NCBI RefSeq assembly: GCF_000422405.1
Contig: NZ_AULS01000002.1
Span: 124,001-188,000, forward strand
Direction: 5' to 3'
Source of the DNA: Microbacterium luticocti DSM 19459
GTDB lineage: Bacteria; Actinomycetota; Actinomycetes; Actinomycetales; Microbacteriaceae
Length of the DNA: 64,000 bases
Shown here piece after piece: positions 8,952 to 15,034 of the stretch (positions within the stretch are counted from its first letter, which is position 1; every line of letters begins with the position of its first letter). A program made the position numbers and the translations under genes. The notes below the pieces were generated by a model. It did not search any database. It was given only the letters and a program-made list of their open reading frames with translations, and was not told the DNA's origin.

Positions 8952-8971
8952 GGGGCCTTGCGGCAAGCCCC
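8952..8971 (-). promoter_or_regulatory. Rifamycin-associated element (RAE)-like inverted repeat upstream of helR
   Basis: On the helR strand the site reads GGGGCTTGCCGCAAGGCCCC, with arms GGGGC-TTGC / GCAA-GGCCCC. As I recall it, the published RAE in actinomycete rifamycin-resistance promoters is this GGGGCTTGC-n-GCAAGgCCC type. It lies 56 nt before the helR ATG and nowhere else in the window. The TTGCCG in its centre could also serve as a -35. The functional claim rests on literature memory plus location. Confidence 0.8.
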
Positions 8972-9168
8972 TCCCCTGTCACTACACTGGAAGGGGCAGA
9001 CGGTCACCGGAAGCCGGGATGATGCGGGTCGGTTTCTCGTACCGCTGGACCAGGTGGCGGTAGGACGATCGAGTTGAACGTTCTCGATGCAGCCGGCACA
9101 CACCATGAACGGCAGTTCGTCGTTGCACCGGCGCTCGCGGATCCCGCAGGGGACTGCCTCGGCAGCGA

Positions 9169-9486
9169 TCAGGGGTCGACGCGGTTCTTCCAATAGCCGG
9201 GATGGCGGCTCTGATGCGCGAACGCGACGATGAGGAGCACATCGTCGCGGACGAAGTAGACAACCCGGTAGGGAAACACATCGACCTTACGACTCCGAAC
9301 GACCGGGAGTCGATCCCACCCCGGGAACGTAGGCCAGGCTTCGGGATTCCACTGGATATAATCGACGGCCTTGGTGACCTCGGTGTCGAACTCATCGCCG
9401 AGACCGGCCTGAGTTGTCTCGTAGTAGCGGGCGGCGTCGAGGAACTCTGCCTCCGCCTCTGGATGGACCTGCGGCCGAAGGATCAC
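9169..9486 (-). CDS. Type II toxin, RelE/ParE superfamily
   Basis: 105-residue basic protein of the RelE/ParE fold: HPEAEAEFLDAARYYETTQAGLGDEFDTEV forms the helical start and FPYRVVYFVRDDVLLIVAFAHQSRHPGYW the C-terminal sheet. HQSRHPGYWKNR is the common end of this family. The toxin start overlaps the antitoxin stop by four bases (ATGA), the usual antitoxin-first operon. ParE-type members poison gyrase and RelE-type members cleave ribosomal mRNA; the target cannot be told here. Confidence 0.9.
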   Translation of the reverse strand: MILRPQVHPEAEAEFLDAARYYETTQAGLGDEFDTEVTKAVDYIQWNPEAWPTFPGWDRLPVVRSRKVDVFPYRVVYFVRDDVLLIVAFAHQSRHPGYWKNRVDP

Positions 9487-9734
9487 TTCCGCAGGTCGTC
9501 CAAGAGCATGCGGGCCTTGGCGCGCGTCTGCTCGAAGGTGCTCAGTTCGACGCGGCCGTTCAGGATCTCGTCGACACGAGATCCGATCTCGTCGTGCCAG
9601 GCATCGTCGATCTCCGATTGTGACGCGTCACCTGCCGGGTGCAGGCTGGCGAGGAGGCGGTGCGCGACCACCGTGCGCTCATCCAGGTCGAGTTCCAGAC
9701 CCGCCTGATACACCTCGTCAGCTTTGAGTGCCAT
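9483..9734 (-). CDS. Addiction-module antitoxin (PF09720-like)
   Basis: 83-residue acidic protein beginning MALKADEVYQAGLELDLDERTVVAHRLLASL and containing IDDAWHDEIGSRVDEILNG, a layout typical of the small putative addiction-module component family paired with RelE/ParE toxins. It should neutralise the adjacent toxin and autoregulate the pair. I prefer the ATG at 9734. An in-frame ATG at 9770 would add 12 residues, but the -10-like TACACT and an inverted repeat lie between the two. Confidence 0.85.
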   Translation of the reverse strand: MALKADEVYQAGLELDLDERTVVAHRLLASLHPAGDASQSEIDDAWHDEIGSRVDEILNGRVELSTFEQTRAKARMLLDDLRK

Positions 9735-9750
9735 GTCTTGAGTGTAAGAC
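9735..9750 (-). promoter_or_regulatory. Possible operator/promoter of the toxin-antitoxin operon
   Basis: GTCTTGAGTGTAAGAC has 5-bp inverted arms and abuts the antitoxin ATG. On the operon strand it contains TTACACT, a plausible -10, which would make the transcript nearly leaderless. Confidence 0.35.
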
Positions 9751-9920
9751 GGCGGGATGACATCGGCCACCGATCGACGTGCCTCAGCTTCTTTGAGCGC
9801 GTGGCCGGTGGCGGTGCCCAGCCGGTGCCACCCGACACCCGGCCGGGGAGCCAGTAGCGGACAACGTGCCAGACTGCGTCAGGGTAGCGGCTAGCGCGGA
9901 AGTCTCCTGCACCGGGCCCG

Positions 9921-11618
9921 CTATAGGAGCTGCACGTTGTCCTGATAGTCGAAGTGAGTCTGCACGTGAGCCGTGACGTCTACGTTCTGCAGTTTGGTTG
10001 AGGTCGGCGTGAATCCAGCGAGCCCCGCTGCGGTCTCGCCTGCCTGCGCGGTTTTGTAGACGTACTTGAGCACGTTGTCGGTGGTCGAGTGATAGCAGTA
10101 GACCATATCCTCAACGGCGGCGGTGAGGCCGTCCCAGTTGCTCTTCGCACCGATCGCCGCACCGAGCAGGTGGACAGACTGGAGCCTTGGACCATCCTGC
10201 TTACTTCCCAGCGCCTGGGCGGCGACCACCATCACTCGTGCGCCCAGGCTATGGCCGATGAGCACATACGAATCGGCCTCGGTACGCGCCAACAGGTCCC
10301 CAAGAAGGACGCCTGTCTTGTCTGCACGGCTCTTCGCCACGTGCCACGGGTTCTTCGCCAGATCAGTGGCGATCATCGCTGGGCCGATGATGTTCCCGAG
10401 GACCTTCGCTCCCGCCTTCGTGGCAGTCGCTGCTGCGACCTTCGCTCCAGCGGTGGCGCCGGCCTTGCCGATCGCCCCTGCCCCCAGAACGCCGAAGTCG
10501 CGAAGTTCCTTGGCGCCCCAGAACACACGGTAAACCGGCGAGTCGGGGAAGCGGTCGTTGACGATCGTCTTCCAGCCGCCCCACTTCTCACCCGCGGCGT
10601 CGCTGAGGAATCCATTGGCGACCAGGACGGGCACACCACCGTTCCCAGGGCGGAGAAGCTCAATCCTGAAGGACTTGTCTTCCCTGAGGTAGGCATTAGC
10701 GACGGATGCGCCAAGCGCGCCACCGACGGCCGCACCGACCGCTGTGACGACGGCTGTGCCGCCTGCCATCCCGAGGCCACCCATGGCAAGGCTTCCGCCG
10801 CCGAGCAGGGCGAGTCCGTGCGATGTGGCAGCGGCGCCGGACAGACCTCCGAACATTCCAAGCGACCCGATCGCTCCCCCGATCGCAGGTGCAGCAAGCA
10901 GCGCGAGGGGCACGGCCAGACCGACAGCAACTGCGCTTCCTACAGTGATCTTGGCAACCTTGTCCAGGTCTGGTTTCTCGTACCGGAGGTATTCCTCGTA
11001 GTCGTAGAGCCCGCCGAACGTGCCCTGCGCCTTCTCGAAGCCCGAAATGGCGTGTCGGTGCTCGGCACAGAACTGCGGGACTCGGATCGCGCCACGGTGG
11101 CGAACTGCCATGTGTTCGCATCCGACTGCCACGCACGGCAAGGTGGGTGATCCGCATCCCTGGCAGACGTACACGGGAAGCTGTCCGGCCGGACGGTTCG
11201 ATTTCCGGTGCTCTGTCTTGAAGAAGCAGGACGAGCACCACGCCGTCTCGACCTCGACGTGCGACACATCGTCTGCCACGTCCGCGATCCACTGCGCAGT
11301 CTTCGCGTAACCCTCTGCGCGCTTCTGCGCGAGTCGGCGGGTCTCGTCTACGAGCTTCAATGAAGCCTTCTGCGCTGCGGGGTCCTGAATCCTCAATGCA
11401 TCCGCACTCGACAGCGTGTTCGCGACATACCAGGTCTTGGCGTATGACCACATGTTGCTCCGCAGCGCGGGATTGGCCTCCAGAACGCTACCCACCTCGA
11501 CCACCGGCTCCAGCGCCTCGAACTCACCGACGAGGGAAAGAGCCACGCCTTGATCAGAGACGACCTCGACCCTCAGACGCGCTTCTTCAACGACGTGGAC
11601 GTGGAGTGAACCCGACAT
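9921..11618 (-). CDS. DUF726 alpha/beta-hydrolase with Cys-rich region and membrane-like glycine hairpin
   Basis: 565-residue protein. Residues about 125-190 hold a Cys/His cluster (WCSSCFF, CQGCGS, CVAVGCEH, FCAEHRH) that could bind zinc. Residues about 225-310 are a Gly/Ala hydrophobic stretch (AVAVGLAVPLALLAAPAIGGAIG, GGLGMAGGTAVV) able to form a membrane hairpin. The C-terminal third is a DUF726/TMCO4-type hydrolase with the nucleophile elbow GHSLG (Ser457) and probable acid/His in TTDNVLK and QTHFDYQ. This looks like a membrane-associated lipase/esterase; the substrate is unknown. It lies between two toxin-antitoxin modules and next to DUF2971. No clear Shine-Dalgarno precedes the ATG, so it may be leaderless. 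Confidence 0.8.
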   Translation of the reverse strand: MSGSLHVHVVEEARLRVEVVSDQGVALSLVGEFEALEPVVEVGSVLEANPALRSNMWSYAKTWYVANTLSSADALRIQDPAAQKASLKLVDETRRLAQKRAEGYAKTAQWIADVADDVSHVEVETAWCSSCFFKTEHRKSNRPAGQLPVYVCQGCGSPTLPCVAVGCEHMAVRHRGAIRVPQFCAEHRHAISGFEKAQGTFGGLYDYEEYLRYEKPDLDKVAKITVGSAVAVGLAVPLALLAAPAIGGAIGSLGMFGGLSGAAATSHGLALLGGGSLAMGGLGMAGGTAVVTAVGAAVGGALGASVANAYLREDKSFRIELLRPGNGGVPVLVANGFLSDAAGEKWGGWKTIVNDRFPDSPVYRVFWGAKELRDFGVLGAGAIGKAGATAGAKVAAATATKAGAKVLGNIIGPAMIATDLAKNPWHVAKSRADKTGVLLGDLLARTEADSYVLIGHSLGARVMVVAAQALGSKQDGPRLQSVHLLGAAIGAKSNWDGLTAAVEDMVYCYHSTTDNVLKYVYKTAQAGETAAGLAGFTPTSTKLQNVDVTAHVQTHFDYQDNVQLL

Positions 11619-12014
11619 GGATAGATCGTCCCATATCCAGTAGCCGTGTCCCGACCGGTCCAGAACCCGGGTGCGGCGACGCGAAGTCGTCCAGATCGGC
11701 CCGATTCGGGTGCTGGAGGGCGCCCGAGGCCGTCGACACTACGCGGAATCTCGCGGAAGAAGCTCGGCGGAGACGTAGGGATGTGAACTCCGGATGTGGG
11801 TGCACGCCCGAGTGCGTCCTACGGGTTCACGTTGAATCGGCGCGGTTCGAGGTCGCGTCGGATGACGTTCAACGCGGTTCGGAGTCGTTCAGGTTCACTG
11901 GCTCTTCGGACATCCGGTGGGGGTGAGGCTCGCCGGGTGATGGTCGGGTCGTGCGTGCTTAGCCCGATCGGTCGGCAATACCCCGAGAGCTTCGTTCTCG
12001 CCTAACCTGAACCC
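11619..12014. other. Gene-free divergent intergenic region
   Basis: 396 bp between the divergent DUF726 and DUF2971 genes. I see no convincing ORF: the frames present are Arg/Ser-rich shadows. Just before the DUF2971 ATG a short hairpin (CGAGAGCTTCGTTCTCG) is followed by TAACCT at 12003-12008, a -10-like hexamer at leaderless distance. Confidence 0.5.
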
Positions 12015-12977
12015 ATGACGGCCGATCCGCTCGATGCGAAAGATGAGCCCGCGCCGATCCATCGTGGTGCCTTCGGTCCGCTGCCCTTCAGCGAGCACTA
12101 TCACGGACCGATCTGGCACTTCACAGACTCGTGGGCGCTTGTCAGCATGATCGAGAAGAAGCAGCTGTGGGCGACGGCAGCCACGATGCTCAACGACCCC
12201 GAGGAGCTGATCATCGGCGCCAGTCGGATCATCCAGTGGTACGAGCGATTCGGCGACGAGCTTCCGAAGCACCTTCAGCTACACCTGCAGCTCACCGAGA
12301 TTCTCAACGACGACTTCGTTAGCACGATCCTGGCGAGCCCTGCCTACGTCGTTTGCGCTTCCACCGACTACCGTGTGCTGAACCAATGGCGGAACTACGG
12401 CGCCACCTCGGGAGTCGCAGTGAGCATCGACCCGCACGCTGAGCTGATTCCAGCAAGTCCGCCGCCGATGGCAGGGTTCATGTTTCTGCCGCAATGGGTG
12501 ACTGTTGCATACGAACCGGCCGAGCAAGACGAGCGGATCCGCCGGGTCCTCTCCAACATCACCGGAGGCCAGATCCAACCCGTGCTGGACTCACCGAATG
12601 CAGCGGCCGCGAACTTACTGATCCGTGGTCTGCTCGCGGCTCTAGCGGCATCGATGAAGGACTCGGCATATGCGGAGGAGAAGGAAGTGCGTCTGATCTC
12701 CTACCTACCTGAAGGTGCAGATCCAAGACACCGCGGCTCCGCTCGGGGCGTTGTCCCGTACCTCGAGATCAATCACTACCCGAACTTCAGCTGGGACCTG
12801 ATGGGTCTCGGAGGGCTCACCGATTCGAACGCGGCCCTCCCGATCAACGAGGTGCGCGTCGGTCCACCCGACGGCGAGAGTGAGCGCCAAAGAATCGTAG
12901 GCGTCACTTCATTGCTGCGCGCGAACGGGTTGGACGCAGCCGTGAACGGATCGACAATCCGATACCTGCGCGCGTGA
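12015..12977 (+). CDS. DUF2971 domain protein
   Basis: 320-residue soluble protein. DUF2971 landmarks are an N-terminal IWHFTDSWALVSMIEKKQLWAT segment with MLNDPEEL, the central VLNQWRNYGATSGVAVSID (W-x2-Y-x3-SGVAV) and the late YAEEKEVRLISY (KEVRL) motif. The biochemical role of this family is not established; it is frequent in mobile and defence-rich regions. No Shine-Dalgarno precedes the ATG. A TAACCT hexamer 6 nt upstream suggests a leaderless mRNA. A perfect 11-bp hairpin follows the stop, so it is monocistronic. Confidence 0.8.
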   Translation: MTADPLDAKDEPAPIHRGAFGPLPFSEHYHGPIWHFTDSWALVSMIEKKQLWATAATMLNDPEELIIGASRIIQWYERFGDELPKHLQLHLQLTEILNDDFVSTILASPAYVVCASTDYRVLNQWRNYGATSGVAVSIDPHAELIPASPPPMAGFMFLPQWVTVAYEPAEQDERIRRVLSNITGGQIQPVLDSPNAAAANLLIRGLLAALAASMKDSAYAEEKEVRLISYLPEGADPRHRGSARGVVPYLEINHYPNFSWDLMGLGGLTDSNAALPINEVRVGPPDGESERQRIVGVTSLLRANGLDAAVNGSTIRYLRA

Positions 12978-12999
12978 CAAGCAGACGCGTGCAGCACCG

Positions 13000-13027
13000 G
13001 TGTGGCCTCCCCGCGCGGAGGCCACAC
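13000..13027 (+). terminator. Stem-loop terminator after DUF2971
   Basis: A perfect 11-bp stem GTGTGGCCTCC (13000-13010) / GGAGGCCACAC (13017-13027) with loop CCGCGC, 22 nt past the DUF2971 stop. A nominal GTG start at 13002 for the next frame lies inside the stem, which argues against that start. Confidence 0.7.
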
Positions 13028-13073
13028 CAGCCGACAGTCCGCGGCGAGTGAATCCGGCTCGCGACTCAGGACA

Positions 13074-13517
13074 ATGGTGGAGACGGAGGGATTCCAGCGG
13101 TTCATCGGCTTTTCGAACGGCCAGAGGCCGCAGACGGTGAAGCGCCAGGTCTGGAACGCGGACACGTGCGAGTGGGACGCGGAAGAGTTCACCCTTCCGG
13201 TCGCGAACGGCAAAGTGCTCGTCCTGGTCCCCGCCGGCTGGGCTCGGTCCACGCTGCTGATGTCGTCCGGTCGCTTCTACGACACCGCGGTGCTGAGTTT
13301 CGCGCAGATGGAGCGCGCGGTCCGTAGCGTCGACGGCGGGCTGATCAAGACGCGCAAGCTCGACCTGCGCAAGGAATCGGGACTCGAGCGGAGTCGGCAG
13401 ACCATTATTGAGGCCACCCTCCGTGCCTTCGAGGCGCACGAGGACTTGCTTGCGGTCTTCAAGGCGTTCCTCGACTCGAAGTTCACCACTCCTGTGGAGG
13501 ACGCAGAAGCCGCCTGA
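13074..13517 (+). CDS. Hypothetical protein, possibly the C-terminal remnant of a larger protein
   Basis: 147-residue protein from ATG 13074 (preceded by AGGA); no function recognised. The centre has FTLPVANGKVLVLVPAGW and STLLMSSGRFYDTAVLSF, which reads like an interior segment of a longer enzyme rather than an N-terminus. The C-terminal half is helical and charged (KTRKLDLRKESGLERSRQTIIE). It has its own terminator hairpins before and after, within the accessory stretch. It could be an intact small gene or the decayed tail of a larger one. Codon use is GC-rich but less biased than in neighbouring core genes. Confidence 0.6.
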   Translation: MVETEGFQRFIGFSNGQRPQTVKRQVWNADTCEWDAEEFTLPVANGKVLVLVPAGWARSTLLMSSGRFYDTAVLSFAQMERAVRSVDGGLIKTRKLDLRKESGLERSRQTIIEATLRAFEAHEDLLAVFKAFLDSKFTTPVEDAEAA

Positions 13518-13560
13518 CACGCTGGCGCCGGCTCACCCTCGTGGGTCGGCGCCCAGCGTG
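13518..13560 (+). terminator. Bulged stem-loop terminator
   Basis: CACGCTGG-CGCCG pairs with CGGCG-C-CCAGCGTG, and inner ACCC pairs with GGGT. The structure begins at the base after the TGA of the hypothetical gene. Confidence 0.6.
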
Positions 13561-13772
13561 GCCGCCACGCTCATCCGGGTGACCACAGTGAAGCCGCGAC
13601 CACACGGTGCGATCTTCGCCCGCCGCACACCCGACCCGTTCGAGATGCACGCGAGCGTCCGGCGAGCGTTCCATACGCGCAAGAGAATCTCCACTCGGGC
13701 ACTGCGCGGTTGAGGGACCGTGGCGTTCCACCCGCCCCGTGGGAGGCGGTGCGATGTCGTCGCGTGCGGACG

Positions 13773-14012
13773 TCAGGGTAGGAGGTCAATCATCTTCGGG
13801 CGCGCCTTCATGGCGTGGATCACGAGCTCGTTGCCACTGTCGAAGACAAGGACCACGGTCTCGAGGAGGCGTCCTTGGGTGTCGAAGCCGAGTCGCAGTT
13901 GGCGGGCCGGGGAGTCGTCGTCGAGGTCTTCAATCCAGACGGGCCAGGATGCCGCCTGCCGGATGTCGTCGGGCGCGATGCCGTGTTTGAGTGCGGCGTC
14001 GTGGATGTTCAC
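13773..14012 (-). CDS. Probable type II toxin partner of RHH antitoxin
   Basis: 79-residue protein starting at GTG 14012, which overlaps the antitoxin TGA by four bases. Residues show VNIHDAALKHGIAPDDIRQA, then a beta-rich core (RQLRLGFDTQGRLLETVVLVFDSGNELVIHAMKARP). The VIHAMKARPKM end resembles BrnT/DUF4258-like toxins that end in HAMxAR, but similarity is at motif level only. RNase activity is inferred. The operon order (antitoxin first, overlapping toxin) supports the call. Confidence 0.75.
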   Translation of the reverse strand: MNIHDAALKHGIAPDDIRQAASWPVWIEDLDDDSPARQLRLGFDTQGRLLETVVLVFDSGNELVIHAMKARPKMIDLLP

Positions 14013-14272
14013 GCGGCGTACGCGGCGATCGCCTCGCGGATCAGCTCTGATCGCGACTTGTGTTCTCGGGCGGCACGCGCGTCCAAGGCGGCGAGCTCGT
14101 CGACGGTCAGACGGAGCGCCACGACCTGGGCCGGCTCGGCGCCCCGCCCCGGCCGTCCGCGCCCGCGGCGCTTGAGAGCGTCGATGTCGTAGCCGGCCTC
14201 GGCCTCGTTTGCCCATGCCGTAATCTGCTCATCGGTGACCGGTACACCGTTGATCGTCTCGCCGTTGCTCAT
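14009..14272 (-). CDS. Ribbon-helix-helix (CopG-type) antitoxin
   Basis: 87-residue protein. The C-terminal half is a textbook ribbon-helix-helix: VALRLTVDELAALDARA followed by KSRSELIREAIAAYA (about residues 51-87). The N-terminal half (TDEQITAWANEAEAGYDIDALKRRGRGRP) may bind the toxin and carries a basic GRGRPGRG segment. It should repress its own operon at the palindrome just upstream. Confidence 0.88.
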   Translation of the reverse strand: MSNGETINGVPVTDEQITAWANEAEAGYDIDALKRRGRGRPGRGAEPAQVVALRLTVDELAALDARAAREHKSRSELIREAIAAYAA

Positions 14273-14279
14273 GACCGCA

Positions 14280-14290
14280 TCGTAATACGA
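14280..14290 (-). promoter_or_regulatory. 11-bp palindrome, candidate antitoxin operator
   Basis: TCGTAATACGA is a perfect palindrome around one central base, 8 bp upstream of the antitoxin ATG. On the operon strand it contains TATTAC, a -10-like hexamer, so RHH binding would block the promoter. Confidence 0.5.
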
Positions 14291-14494
14291 AAATGGGACT
14301 CGCCCTAGACCCTGGCGCGGTGAGTAGGTGACTCGGTCCGCGCCGTGGCCGCGGCCGCGGGCCGCCGCGAGGGCAAGCGGCTCGGGTAGGTGTCAATGAG
14401 CGAATCTGGGGCGAACGGCGGAACGAATCTTGCGCGGATTCTATACGATTCAGCCATCTGACGACCCGATTTGACACTGATCAGGGGTTTTCGG

Positions 14495-14583
14495 CGGAGA
14501 CGGAGGGATTTGAACCCTCGGTCCCCGTGAGGGGACTCCACCTTAGCAGGGTGGTGCACTAGGCCTGACTATGCGACGTCTCC
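14495..14583 (-). tRNA. tRNA-Ser (anticodon GCT)
   Basis: 89-nt class II tRNA on the minus strand. The acceptor is GGAGACG/CGTCTCC with discriminator G. The anticodon stem CCACC(CT)GCTAA places GCT, the variable arm is long (TCCCCTCACGGGGA), and the T-loop is GGTTCAAATCC. It decodes AGC/AGU. It marks one border of the accessory stretch at 9.1-14.3 kb. Confidence 0.95.
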
Positions 14584-14774
14584 TTGCGTGCGGCACCCGT
14601 GGGCGCGCATGCGTCTGTCCATGATAACCGGTCCCACAAGCGCCGGTGACCGTGCAGATCCGCTCCGGGATCGACCCGATGCCCTACCCGGAGCACACCG
14701 AAGATAGGGCATCCGCCCGATGTGCCCCGGGTGCCTTAGAGCGGAGCGTATGTGGTGCATCGAAGGAGAAGATC

Positions 14775-14987
14775 ATGACCCTGCACCCCTCGCTCGGCTA
14801 CGACACCATCACCCAGGAGCTCGAAGAGCGCGCCCGCAACGCCGAACGCGCCCGCTTCGTGCGGGAGCACCCCGACCAGGTCATCCGCCTTCCGCGTCCG
14901 CGATGGATCCGGTGGTTCGACCGCCTCGTCCGCCCCGCGCACCGCGACGTGCGGCAGCAGCATCCGGTGGCCGCCCGCGCCCGGTGA
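14775..14987 (+). CDS. Small hypothetical protein
   Basis: 70-residue basic protein (MTLHPSLGYDTITQELEERARNAERARFVREHPDQVIRLPRPRWIRWFDRLVRP) with an excellent Shine-Dalgarno (AAGGAGA) seven bases before ATG 14775. The frame runs further upstream, but without coding character. An N-terminal amphipathic helix is followed by an aromatic/basic segment (RWIRWFDRLVR) that could contact membrane. No known family recognised. It precedes the LuxR regulator by 47 bp and could be co-transcribed. Confidence 0.75.
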   Translation: MTLHPSLGYDTITQELEERARNAERARFVREHPDQVIRLPRPRWIRWFDRLVRPAHRDVRQQHPVAARAR

Positions 14988-15034
14988 TGCGGGCGCCGAG
15001 CCTCGATGTCGGAGGTGGCCGGCACCATGAAGGC

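Noticed and set aside
9004..9193. Minus-strand Cys-containing peptide (CGIRERRCNDELPFMVCAGC) between helR and the toxin gene
   Set aside because: Suggestive of a zinc finger, but it runs into the helR shadow frame without a stop and has no ribosome site; at most a decayed fragment.
13002..13073. GTG start at 13002 for the orphan gene
   Set aside because: It lies inside a perfect terminator stem; ATG 13074 with AGGA upstream is better.
13561..13772. Small ORFs between the orphan gene and the second toxin gene
   Set aside because: All are short, Arg/Pro-rich and lack ribosome sites; I see nothing supportable in this gap.
9000..14583. Attachment-site duplication of the tRNA-Ser(GCT) 3' end
   Set aside because: I looked for a copy of the tRNA end near 9.0-9.2 kb and elsewhere in the accessory stretch and saw none.
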